Positions 10,818 to 23,195 of a stretch of DNA of 64,000 nt are shown piece after piece (positions within the stretch are counted from its first letter, which is position 1; each line of letters starts with the position of its first letter). The stretch covers positions 1-64,000 of the forward strand of contig NZ_PDWQ01000006.1 of NCBI RefSeq assembly GCF_010211745.1, given 5' to 3'. This DNA comes from Pseudoxanthomonas kalamensis DSM 18571 (lineage in GTDB: Bacteria; Pseudomonadota; Gammaproteobacteria; Xanthomonadales; Xanthomonadaceae). Below the pieces are notes generated by a model. The model was not told the DNA's origin, made no database searches, and saw only the letters and a program-made list of their open reading frames with translations. Position numbers and translations under genes: made by a program.

Positions 10818-10888
10818 ACCGCACGTTCAATCCGAATTCAGTCGTCGCTGCCAGAATCCGGGCTGTCATCCGCCACGGAAGTCGCGCC

Positions 10889-11485
10889 ATGTCCTCTCGA
10901 CTCATCGCTCCCGCCCTGCTGACCGTCACCCTGGCGCTGGCCGGCGTCGCCACCCCCGTCGTCGCACAGACCGTGGGCTACAACTTCCGTACCGGCGATG
11001 CCTGGGTCGACCTGCGCTTGGGCGAGATCAACGACTACGGTTCGCACCATCGCGATTCGTTCGTCGACGAGATGTATCGCCATTACGATGCGCCACGCTC
11101 GCTGGTCAACGAACTGTTCGGGCGCCACTGGTCGGCTGGCGACATCTACTATGCTTGCGCCATCGCCTCGCTGCTGCATCTGCCCTGCCTCGACGTGGTC
11201 CACGAATACGAACGCAATCCCGGCCAGGGCTGGGGCGCGCTCGCCAAGCGCATGGGCATCAAGCCGGGGTCGGCCGAATTCCACGCGCTGAAGAACGGTT
11301 TCGTGCGCAGCTACGACCAGTGGGGTCATCCGGTGGCACTGGACGATCATGGCCGCATCGACTGGTCCAAGCCGGCGCACGGCAAGGACAACCATTCCAG
11401 CCACTCCGGTCATTCCGCCGGCGCCTCCGGCAAGACCCCGCCCGGGCAGCAGAAGAAGCAGGACAAGGGCAAGGGGAAACCCTGA
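10889..11485 (+). CDS. Secreted protein of unknown function with His/Ser/Lys-rich tail
   Basis: A 198-aa protein with a clear Sec signal peptide (hydrophobic core LLTVTLALAGVATPVV, cleavage likely after VVA). The mature body, about residues 27-150, has paired segments GDIYYACAIASLLHLPCLDV with two cysteines. The last 40 residues are low-complexity: HGKDNHSSHSGHSAG and then Lys/Gly-rich to the end. I do not recognise a named family. The His/Ser tail could bind metal, which is speculative. It stands alone between ppk2 and the convergent acylphosphatase. Confidence 0.75.
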   Translation: MSSRLIAPALLTVTLALAGVATPVVAQTVGYNFRTGDAWVDLRLGEINDYGSHHRDSFVDEMYRHYDAPRSLVNELFGRHWSAGDIYYACAIASLLHLPCLDVVHEYERNPGQGWGALAKRMGIKPGSAEFHALKNGFVRSYDQWGHPVALDDHGRIDWSKPAHGKDNHSSHSGHSAGASGKTPPGQQKKQDKGKGKP

Positions 11486-11502
11486 GTCCGGCTTCCCGCC
11501 GG

Positions 11503-11775
11503 TCAGATGGTGACGAACCCGTCTTCGACCGTTTCCGCCTGCGCATTGCTGCGCCCGACCGACTCGACCTGCGCCGCCGTCGGCCCGATCCACAGCCAGC
11601 GTTCCAGCGCATCGATGGCGGCAGCATCGCCGATGGCCAGCACTTCCACGCTGCCGTCGGCCAGGTTCTTCGCGTACCCGCGCAGGCCCAGGCGCAGCGC
11701 CTGCTTGCGGGTGGAAACGCGGTAGTACACACCCTGCACACGGCCGACGACGATGAAGCGTGCGGCGAGCCTCAC
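11503..11775 (-). CDS. acyP: Acylphosphatase
   Basis: A small enzyme that hydrolyses acyl phosphates. It is 90 aa with a GTG start at 11775. The signature GRVQGVYYRVSTRKQA (residues 11-26) contains the phosphate loop and the catalytic Arg. GYAKNLADGSVEV supplies the catalytic Asn. The GTG overlaps the stop of the upstream thioredoxin-like gene (GTGA), so translation is probably coupled. Confidence 0.93.
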   Translation of the reverse strand: MRLAARFIVVGRVQGVYYRVSTRKQALRLGLRGYAKNLADGSVEVLAIGDAAAIDALERWLWIGPTAAQVESVGRSNAQAETVEDGFVTI

Positions 11776-12313
11776 GCCGACGGTTGCCCACCGGCGGCGA
11801 CCGCGTCCTCGATTTCCCTGGCCGTGACCGGGCCGAGGAACTTCTTCGCCACCCTGCCATCGGGAGCGATCAGATAGGTCATCGGCAGGCCACGCGGGGT
11901 GGCAAAATCCGCCGGCGGCGCGAAGGTGTCGATGATCGCGACTGGATAGGCAACCGGACGCCCCTGCAGGAAAGCCTGCATGTCGGCAGCTTCGATTTCC
12001 TCGTAGGCCAGCCCGACCACCTCGATGTCGTCGCGACGCTCGTGCAATTCGGACAACTCGGGCATTTCCTTCAGGCACGGCGAACACCAGGTCGCCCAGA
12101 AGTTCACCACCACCCAGCGACCGCGATGGTCCGCCAGCACGTAGCGCGCGCCATCGACGGTAGCCAGATCAAGCGCGGGGATCTCGGCGGTGACGTCGCT
12201 GGCGGCAACCTGCCGGGGTTGCGAATCCGCGGGGGGTTCGGCGGTGGCCGTCGAAGGCGTTTCGCTGCAGGCCGAAACGGCCAGCAACAGCCCGCAAGCC
12301 AACAAGTGCAGTC

Positions 12314-12317
<4 letters not shown>
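11772..12317 (-). CDS. TlpA-like thioredoxin-fold lipoprotein
   Basis: A 181-aa periplasmic thiol-disulfide protein. The N-terminus MRLHLLACGLLLAVSACSE is a lipoprotein signal with lipobox VSAC. The thioredoxin fold carries the active site WATWCSPCLKEMP (CSPC), and the cis-Pro loop is GLPMTYLIAPDG. TlpA/ResA-type proteins reduce cytochrome c or other envelope thiols; the partner here is unknown. It overlaps yihY upstream (ATGA) and acyP downstream (GTGA), forming a tight three-gene unit. Confidence 0.9.
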
Positions 12318-14611
<2,294 letters not shown>

Positions 14612-14654
14612 CGCGGAGTAGAATCCGCTTTTGGCTGCATCCGGGTTCGCACTG

Positions 14655-15146
14655 ATGATGGATGACCTGCTGATCGTCACCACCGGCGGCACGATCGACA
14701 AGATCTACTTCGACGACAAGTCCGATTACCAGATCGGCGAGCCGCAGATCGGCATGATCCTGCGCGAGCTGGGCGTGGGCTTCCGCTTCAGCGTGATCCC
14801 GATCCTGCGCAAGGATTCGCTGCACATCACCGATGCCGACCGCGAACTGGTCCGCGCCACCATCGCCGCACAGCCCACCCGCCACGTGCTGGTGACCCAC
14901 GGCACCGACAGCATGGTCGCTACCGGCATGGTGCTGAGGTCGATCCCGGACAAGACCATCGTGCTGACCGGTGCGCTGAGCCCGGCACGTTTCCGCGGCT
15001 CGGACGCCGAGTTCAACATCGGCTGCGCGGTCGGCGCCGTGCAATCGCTGCCGACCGGCGTGTACATCGCCATGAACGGCCGGGTCTGGGACCCGGCCAA
15101 GGTGCGTAAGAACGTCGAAGCCAACCGCTTCGAGGCGGCGGAATAG
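14655..15146 (+). CDS. Single-domain asparaginase-like protein
   Basis: A 163-aa protein carrying only the N-terminal catalytic domain of the L-asparaginase/glutaminase fold. The first catalytic Thr is in VTTGGTIDK (near residue 13) and the second Thr-Asp pair is in VTHGTDSMV. Full asparaginases are about 320-350 aa with a C-terminal domain, absent here; the frame ends cleanly in a stop after KNVEANRFEAAE with no remnant downstream. Similar short asparaginase-domain proteins are known in proteobacteria, so this is probably not a pseudogene. The substrate is unknown. Confidence 0.85.
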   Translation: MMDDLLIVTTGGTIDKIYFDDKSDYQIGEPQIGMILRELGVGFRFSVIPILRKDSLHITDADRELVRATIAAQPTRHVLVTHGTDSMVATGMVLRSIPDKTIVLTGALSPARFRGSDAEFNIGCAVGAVQSLPTGVYIAMNGRVWDPAKVRKNVEANRFEAAE

Positions 15147-15176
15147 TCAACCGGCGCCCGCAGGCGGCGGGTTGTC

Positions 15177-16262
15177 TCAATCGCGCAACTTGACCATCCA
15201 GCCGTGCCGATCCTCGGCACGACCGTACTGGATGTCGGTCAGCGCCTGGCGCAGCGCCAAGGTGGTCTCGCCAGCCGGCGCATTGATGTCACCGACGCTG
15301 AAATCCTCGCCCTTCAACTGACCAATCGGGGTGATCACCGCTGCCGTGCCGCAGGCGAACACTTCGGTCACCTCGCCCGAAGCCACGCCGTCTCGCCATT
15401 CGTCCAGTGTGACCTTGCGCTCCACGACTCGATGGCCGCGATCGCGTGCCAGCTGCAGCAGGCTGGAACGAGTGATGCCCTCAAGGATGCTGCCGGAGAT
15501 CTCCGGGGTGACGATGCTGCCATCGCGATGGACCAAGAACACGTTCATCCCCCCCAGCTCCTCCAGGTACCGACCCTCGACCGGGTCGAGGAACAGCACC
15601 TGCGAACAGCCTTGCTCGTAGGCCTGCTGCTGCGGCAACAGCGAGGCAGCGTAGTTGCCGCCGCACTTGGCCGCGCCGGTGCCGCCCTTGGCCGCACGTG
15701 CGTAGTCGGTCGACAGCCAGATCGACACCGGCGCCACGCCCTTGGCGAAATAGGCACCGGCCGGGCTGGCGATCACGTGATAGCTGGCTTGATGCGCACC
15801 GCGCACGCCGAGGAAGGCCTCGGTGGCGATCATGAATGGGCGGAAATACAGACTGGTTTCCGGCTCGCCCGGCGTCCAGTCACCGTCCACCGCGACCAGT
15901 TGCCGCAACGACTCGACGAACTCGTCCACCGGCAATTCCGGCAGCGCCAGTCGCCGTGCCGAACGCTGCAGGCGCTCGCCATTGGCCTGCGGCCGGAAGG
16001 TCCAGATGCTGTCGTCGGCATGCCGATAGGCCTTGATGCCTTCGAAGATTTCCTGCCCGTAGTGCAGCACCGAGGCGGCCGGATCCAGCGACAGCGGCCC
16101 GTAAGGCATCACCCGCGCATCGTGCCAGCCGCCGTCCTTGCTCCAGTCGATGGCGACCATGTGATCGGTGAAGTGCTTGCCGAAGCCGGGGTTGGCCAGA
16201 ACGGCGGCCCGCTCGGCGGCGCTGCACGGATTCGGATTGCGGGTGATCGTGTACGTCAGCAT
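15177..16262 (-). CDS. ilvE: Branched-chain amino acid aminotransferase
   Basis: A PLP fold-type IV transaminase for Leu, Ile and Val. The 361-aa length is the longer (eukaryotic/BCAT-like) branch, compared with about 309 aa for E. coli IlvE. Motifs are FEGIKAYR, YFRPFMIATE, the PLP-lysine region AAKCGGNYAASL, GGMNVFLVHRDG and the late EVFACGTAAVITPIG, which contacts cofactor phosphate. It stands alone, convergent with the asparaginase-like gene. I see no leader peptide or attenuator upstream. Confidence 0.95.
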   Translation of the reverse strand: MLTYTITRNPNPCSAAERAAVLANPGFGKHFTDHMVAIDWSKDGGWHDARVMPYGPLSLDPAASVLHYGQEIFEGIKAYRHADDSIWTFRPQANGERLQRSARRLALPELPVDEFVESLRQLVAVDGDWTPGEPETSLYFRPFMIATEAFLGVRGAHQASYHVIASPAGAYFAKGVAPVSIWLSTDYARAAKGGTGAAKCGGNYAASLLPQQQAYEQGCSQVLFLDPVEGRYLEELGGMNVFLVHRDGSIVTPEISGSILEGITRSSLLQLARDRGHRVVERKVTLDEWRDGVASGEVTEVFACGTAAVITPIGQLKGEDFSVGDINAPAGETTLALRQALTDIQYGRAEDRHGWMVKLRD

Positions 16263-16346
16263 CGTGGTCTTCGCTGGTTGCGCGGAAAGACCATTAGGAT
16301 ACGCCTTCGCCCGGGCGAAGGCAGGGGCGACCCGGCGTCCGTCCGT

Positions 16347-16898
16347 TCAGAACATTCCGGTTTCCAGCCGCGCGGCCTCGGACATCATGTGCCGTCCCCA
16401 CGGCGGATCGAATACCAGTTCCACGTCGGCCTCGGACACGGTCGGAATCATCTCCAGCTTGCTGCGCACGTCGTCGACCAGGATCTCGCCCATGCCGCAG
16501 CCCGGCGCGGTCAGGGTCATCTTCACCTCGACCTGGCGCTGGCCGTCCTCGCGCGCCTGCACCTCGGCCGAATAGATCAGGCCGAGATCGACAATGTTGA
16601 ACGGGATCTCCGGATCGAAGCAGGTCCGCAACTGCCGCCAGACCAGCTTCTCAACCTCGTCGTCGCTGGCGTCAGCCGGCAGTTCCAGCGCCGGCGGCGG
16701 TTCCTTGCCGATGGCATCGCCATCCTTGCCGGCGATCCGGAACAGGTTGCCGTCCACGAACACGGTATAGCTGCCGCCCAACGCCTGGGTGATGTAGCCG
16801 TAGCTGCCCGCCGGCAGGGTCACGGCATCACCCTGCGGCACCATCACCGCCGGGCAATCGCGTTCGAATTGGACAGGTTCGCTGGCGCGGGAATACAT
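16347..16898 (-). CDS. sufT: SufT-type Fe-S cluster assembly protein (MIP18/DUF59)
   Basis: A 183-aa protein. The N-terminal half (DCPAVMVPQGDAVTLPAG, then YITQALGG) is the SufT-specific region. The C-terminal half is the DUF59/MIP18 domain: FDPEIPFNIVDLGLIY and LTAPGCGMGEILVDDV with the conserved Cys. Such proteins take part in Fe-S cluster maturation. I start at MYSRASEPVQ; a frame-open ATG at 16940 would add 14 non-conserved residues. The gene is divergent from the TonB-dependent receptor. Confidence 0.88.
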   Translation of the reverse strand: MYSRASEPVQFERDCPAVMVPQGDAVTLPAGSYGYITQALGGSYTVFVDGNLFRIAGKDGDAIGKEPPPALELPADASDDEVEKLVWRQLRTCFDPEIPFNIVDLGLIYSAEVQAREDGQRQVEVKMTLTAPGCGMGEILVDDVRSKLEMIPTVSEADVELVFDPPWGRHMMSEAARLETGMF

Positions 16899-16955
16899 GA
16901 CGGACAGGTGGGGGCGGTGCTGCTTTGCACAAGCTGTCATCTTACCGTCTTACCC

Positions 16956-16983
16956 TTCCATACGGCGCGCCAAAGGGTATAAA
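16956..16983 (+). promoter_or_regulatory. Candidate sigma-70 promoter for the TonB-dependent receptor
   Basis: TATAAA at 16978-16983 is a good -10 box. TTCCAT at 16956-16961, 16 nt upstream, is a weak -35. It is the only AT-rich spot in the sufT-receptor gap. Transcription from here would carry the short ORF at 17027 in the leader. Confidence 0.4.
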
Positions 16984-17061
16984 CGGGCTCGCCATGGCAG
17001 CTGTCGGCCCAAGGAGGACTGACAGCATGTTTCCCGGAATCCTCCCACGGAGAAGCCCCGC

Positions 17062-19542
<2,481 letters not shown>

Positions 19543-19599
19543 ACCGGCTGGGACGATGCAGGGCGGGACGGTATCCTGTCCCGCCCTGCCGGAATCCCG

Positions 19600-20052
19600 A
19601 TGCCGTCCTCCGAAACTCCACGCCCGCAGCGCTGGCTGATCCCGGCACTGCTGCTGCCAGGCATGGCCCTGCTGGCGCTGCTGTGGACGATGCTGGCACT
19701 GCAGCTTCAACGCCAATGCGGGTGGATGGCCGTCGTCGGCGCGGTGGATGCGGTGCTGCTGTTGCGACTGTCCGGCATGGCACCGGGGATGGCGCGCACG
19801 CTGCTGGCCGTGCTGGCGACCGCAGCGACCATTGCGCTGACCAACTGGGGCATCGCCGCGATGCAGATCGGCGCACCGATGGGGCTGGGGCCGCTGGATG
19901 CACTGCTGAAGATGGGTCCAGCGCTGGCCTGGCAGCTGGCCCAGCTCGCCAACGGTGTGCCAGAACGGCTGTGGTCGCTGGCGGCGCTGGCCGTGGCCGC
20001 TCTGCTCGGCGCCGGCCTCAGTGGCCGCCGTCGAGCGCCTTCAGCTCGCTGA
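19600..20052 (+). CDS. Predicted small inner-membrane protein
   Basis: A 150-aa protein, start MPSSETPRPQRWLIPALLLP, with about four hydrophobic segments (residues 13-35, 40-57, 64-85 and 120-140). I recognise no family. It begins 57 nt after the receptor stop, and its last 35 nt overlap the 3' end of pntB on the opposite strand, so the two genes are convergent. Codon use is typical of the genome. The Ala/Leu-rich composition leaves some chance that it is not expressed. Confidence 0.6.
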   Translation: MPSSETPRPQRWLIPALLLPGMALLALLWTMLALQLQRQCGWMAVVGAVDAVLLLRLSGMAPGMARTLLAVLATAATIALTNWGIAAMQIGAPMGLGPLDALLKMGPALAWQLAQLANGVPERLWSLAALAVAALLGAGLSGRRRAPSAR

Positions 20053-21406
20053 CCAGCGCATTGGCCATCTCGGAGCCGTCGCCGTACAGCATGCGGGTGT
20101 TGTCGGCGTAGAACAGCGCGTTCTCGATCCCGGCAAACCCGGTGCCCTTGCCACGCTTGATGACGATGGTGTTCTTCGAATTCACCACGTCCAGGATCGG
20201 CATGCCGTAGATCGGGCTGGCCGGATCGGTCTTGGCCACCGGGTTGACCACGTCGTTGGCGCCGATCACCAGCGAGACGTCGGTGTTGGCGAATTCGGGG
20301 TTGATGTCGTCCATGTCAGCGATCAGGTCGTACGGCACGCCGGCTTCGGCCAGCAGCACGTTCATGTGCCCCGGCATGCGTCCGGCCACCGGGTGGATGG
20401 CAAACTTCACTTTCACCCCGCGCTCGATCAGCTTCTGCGTCAGCTCCCAGATCTTGTGCTGCGCCTGCGCCACCGCCAGACCGTAGCCGGGCACGATCAC
20501 CACGCGCTCGGCGTAGGCCATCATCGCGGCCACATCGCTTGCCTCGATCGGCTTCATCGAGCCGCCGATCTCCTGCATCGCCGCGCCACCGCCACCGAAG
20601 TTGGAGAACAGCACGTTGCCGATCTTGCGGTTCATCGCCTTGGCCATCAGCCGGGTCAGCAGCATGCCGGCCGCGCCGACCATGGTGCCGGCAATGATCA
20701 GCGCCTCGTTGCCCAGCACGTAACCCTCGAACGCCACCGCCAGGCCGGTGAAGGCGTTGTACAGCGAGATCACCACCGGCATGTCGGCGCCGCCGATCGG
20801 CAGCGTCATCAACACGCCCAGCGCCAACGCCAGCGCGAAGAACGCCACGATCCACGGCATTGCCAGCGTGGCCAGCGCCATCACCCCGCAACCGATGGCG
20901 GCCAGCGCGACCAGCGCGTTGAACCACTGCTGGCCGGGGAAGGTGTAGCGCTTGTCCATGCGCCCGTCGAGCTTGGCCCAAGCGATGATCGAGCCGGTCA
21001 GCGACACCGCACCGATCAACGCACCGATCACGGCCAGCGTCAGGGTGAAGGTCGAAGGCGCCGGTTCGCCTGAGGAATACCGCACCAGTTCCACCGCACC
21101 GATCGCCGCGGCCGAGCCGCCACCCATGCCGTTGAACAGCGCCACCATCTGCGGCATGTCGGTGATCGCCACCTTCCTGCCCCAGACCCAGTTCAGCGCC
21201 ACGCCCAGCACGATGGCGACCAGCATCAGCGCGATGTTGTGCAGGCCGGGCAGGAAGAACGTGGCGAGGATTGCCAGCACCATGCCAACGCCCGCCCACT
21301 GGATGCCGCTGCGCGCGGTCTTCGGGCTGGCCATGCGCTGCAGGCCCAGCAGGAACAGGGTGGCGGCAATGAAATAGCTCAGCTTGACCAGGGTCAGGAC
21401 GCTCAC
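20018..21406 (-). CDS. pntB: NAD(P) transhydrogenase subunit beta
   Basis: PntB holds the second half of the membrane domain and the NADP(H)-binding domain III of the proton-translocating transhydrogenase. The 462-aa product has many hydrophobic segments up to about residue 270. Domain III carries VVIVPGYGLAVAQAQHK, GRMPGHMNVLLAEAGVPYD and DVSLVIGANDVVNPVAK. The start overlaps the stop of the small pntA2 subunit (ATGA-type). The 3' end overlaps the convergent 150-aa membrane gene by 35 nt. Confidence 0.96.
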   Translation of the reverse strand: MSVLTLVKLSYFIAATLFLLGLQRMASPKTARSGIQWAGVGMVLAILATFFLPGLHNIALMLVAIVLGVALNWVWGRKVAITDMPQMVALFNGMGGGSAAAIGAVELVRYSSGEPAPSTFTLTLAVIGALIGAVSLTGSIIAWAKLDGRMDKRYTFPGQQWFNALVALAAIGCGVMALATLAMPWIVAFFALALALGVLMTLPIGGADMPVVISLYNAFTGLAVAFEGYVLGNEALIIAGTMVGAAGMLLTRLMAKAMNRKIGNVLFSNFGGGGAAMQEIGGSMKPIEASDVAAMMAYAERVVIVPGYGLAVAQAQHKIWELTQKLIERGVKVKFAIHPVAGRMPGHMNVLLAEAGVPYDLIADMDDINPEFANTDVSLVIGANDVVNPVAKTDPASPIYGMPILDVVNSKNTIVIKRGKGTGFAGIENALFYADNTRMLYGDGSEMANALVSELKALDGGH

Positions 21407-21702
21407 TTGGCGTCTCCAGGCTTCTTCGAGGACTTGAACATCTCCAGCATGCGCTCGGTGACCACGTAGCCACCGGCCGCGTTGCCGGCGCCCAGCAGCA
21501 CGGCGACGAAGCCGATGGCCTTCTCGAGCGTGGTGTCGGCGTGGCCAAGCACCACCATCGCCCCGATCAGCACGATGCCGTGGATGAAGTTGGAGCCGGA
21601 CATCAGCGGCGTATGCAGGATCACCGGCACCCGCGAAATGATCACGTGCCCGGCGATCGCCGCCAGCATGAAGATGTACAAGGCCACGAAACCATCGCTC
21701 AT
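21403..21702 (-). CDS. pntA2: NAD(P) transhydrogenase subunit alpha part 2 (membrane)
   Basis: A 99-aa membrane subunit equal to the C-terminal membrane part of E. coli PntA. The frame starts MSDGFVALYIFMLAAIAGHV and has three hydrophobic segments, with the family sequence FIHGIVLIGAMVVLG. The strong ribosome-binding site GGGAGGG precedes it. The split alpha subunit is known in Rhodospirillum-type transhydrogenases. The catalytic alpha part 1 is encoded 1.5 kb upstream, beyond an inserted plus-strand cassette. Confidence 0.94.
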   Translation of the reverse strand: MSDGFVALYIFMLAAIAGHVIISRVPVILHTPLMSGSNFIHGIVLIGAMVVLGHADTTLEKAIGFVAVLLGAGNAAGGYVVTERMLEMFKSSKKPGDAK

Positions 21703-21832
21703 CGACTACCCTCCCGGATACGGTGCCTGGCCCGCATGATAACCGCCGGCTGAATTTCGTGGCGAGCGGTCAACCGGTTTCGCCTGCAAGCGTTCTACCG
21801 GTCGTGAACCCGCTGCAGACAGGGCCTAAGCT

Positions 21833-22399
21833 GTGTTGGTGAGCACCTCGACCGTTACCGAAGCCGAAACCCCCGTGCGGACGCAGCAGCCGGCCACGCT
21901 GGAGGCGTTTCTGGCCGGTGTCGGCACCCGTGCCTTCCGCTTCGCCGAATCCGGCCTGCGCCAGCGCGAGGATGCGCTGGACGCGGTGCAGGAGGCGATG
22001 ATGAAGATGCTGGCCTATGCCGACCGCCCGGCCGAGGAGTGGACGCCGCTGTTCTGGAGCATCCTGCGCCGCAAGATGGTCGACCTGCAGCGGCGCGGCA
22101 ACTTCCGCCTGCGCTTCCTGGTCCCGGCCAGCGAGCGCAGCGAAGACAGCCTGATCGACTGGGCCGACCCCGGCGCCGGTCCGTCGCAGGCGCACGACCA
22201 GCGCGAGGCCTACCAGCAGCTGGTCCGCGCCCTGCGCGGCCTGCCCGCCCGCCAGCGCGAGGCCTTCACCCTGCGCGTGCTGGAGGAACTGGACGTGGCC
22301 GACACTGCCCGGGTCATGGGCTGCTCGGAAGGCTCGGTCAAGACCCATCTGTCGCGCGCGCGCGACGCATTGCAAAAGCAACTGGAGGATTTCCGATGA
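21833..22399 (+). CDS. ECF-type RNA polymerase sigma factor
   Basis: A 188-aa sigma-70 family factor. Region 2 is DALDAVQEAMMKMLAYAD to FWSILRRKMVDLQRRG. Region 4 is LPARQREAFTLRVLEELDVAD followed by the helix-turn-helix VMGCSEGSVKTHLSRARDAL. Region 3 is absent, as in ECF factors. The start is uncertain: GTG 21833, TTG 21836 and GTG 21839 are all in frame. It overlaps the next gene (ATGA) and heads a three-gene plus-strand cassette placed between pntA and pntA2. Confidence 0.9.
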   Translation: MLVSTSTVTEAETPVRTQQPATLEAFLAGVGTRAFRFAESGLRQREDALDAVQEAMMKMLAYADRPAEEWTPLFWSILRRKMVDLQRRGNFRLRFLVPASERSEDSLIDWADPGAGPSQAHDQREAYQQLVRALRGLPARQREAFTLRVLEELDVADTARVMGCSEGSVKTHLSRARDALQKQLEDFR

Positions 22400-22740
22400 C
22401 TTCGGACATCGACAACGAACGCTTCGACGGCCGGATCCGGCAGCTGCATGCCGATGCGCTGGCGAACCTGTCGCCGCAGACCCTGGCCCGCCTGCGTACG
22501 GCGCGGCAGCAGGCCGGCGTCCCGACCCGCCGCCGGCACGGATGGCGCTGGTTCGCCGCAGCCGCGTTTCCGGCGCTGCTGGCGGTGGCCATCGGCGTGC
22601 AGTTCCTGCCGTCGGCGCCAACGCCCCAGACCGGCACGACCGTCGCCACCGAAACCGACGGCTATACCGGCCCGCTGGACGAGAACCCCGACCTGTACCT
22701 GTGGCTGGCTTCCGACCCGTCCTTGATGGCGGTGGAGTAA
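22396..22740 (+). CDS. Single-pass membrane protein, possible anti-sigma partner
   Basis: A 114-aa protein with ribosome-binding site GGAGGA seven nt before the ATG. A soluble N-terminal part (1-50, rich in Arg/Gln) precedes one hydrophobic segment WFAAAAFPALLAVAIGVQFL (about 52-71) and a periplasmic tail of about 40 residues ending DLYLWLASDPSLMAVE. The order sigma factor then short transmembrane protein suggests an anti-sigma factor, but no ZAS zinc motif (HxxxCxxC) is present. Function is inferred only from position and topology. Confidence 0.75.
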   Translation: MTSDIDNERFDGRIRQLHADALANLSPQTLARLRTARQQAGVPTRRRHGWRWFAAAAFPALLAVAIGVQFLPSAPTPQTGTTVATETDGYTGPLDENPDLYLWLASDPSLMAVE

Positions 22741-22744
22741 GGAC

Positions 22745-23188
22745 ATGAACCAATCCCTGCGCAATTTTCGAATCGTGGCCCTGGGCCTGCTGCTGGCCAC
22801 CGGCCATGCAGTCGCCGGCGACCCGCAAGCCCTGCCCGAGTGGGACAAGCTGACGGCACAGCAACGCGAACAGCTGATCGCCCCGATCCGCGAACGCTGG
22901 GACAGCGAGCCGGAACAACGGACCCGCATGCTGGAGCACGCACAACGCTGGCAACGGATGACGCCCGAACAACGCGAGAAGGCCCATCGCGGCATGCGCC
23001 GTTTCGAGAAGATGTCGCCCGAACAGCGCCGCGAAGCCCGCGCCCTGTTCGAGAAGATGCAGGGTATGGGCGCAGAACAGCGCAAGCAGCTGGTGACCGA
23101 ATGGAAGGCGATGACGCCCGAGCAGCGCCGCGCCTGGGTCGAACGCAACCCGCCGCGCGACCCGCCACCCGGCCCGCCGCCGCGCTGA
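22745..23188 (+). CDS. DUF3106 periplasmic protein with EQR repeats
   Basis: A 147-aa protein with a signal peptide (core IVALGLLLATGHAVA) and a mature part made of about five helical repeats of roughly 20 residues, each with a motif like MTPEQRR or MSPEQRR. It ends in a Pro-rich tail (PPRDPPPGPPPR). This is the DUF3106 pattern, often encoded after an ECF sigma factor in gamma- and betaproteobacteria. Resemblance to CpxP/Spy-type helical stress chaperones is a structural guess. The stop is 7 nt from the convergent pntA stop. Confidence 0.85.
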   Translation: MNQSLRNFRIVALGLLLATGHAVAGDPQALPEWDKLTAQQREQLIAPIRERWDSEPEQRTRMLEHAQRWQRMTPEQREKAHRGMRRFEKMSPEQRREARALFEKMQGMGAEQRKQLVTEWKAMTPEQRRAWVERNPPRDPPPGPPPR

Positions 23189-23195
23189 GCCGCTC

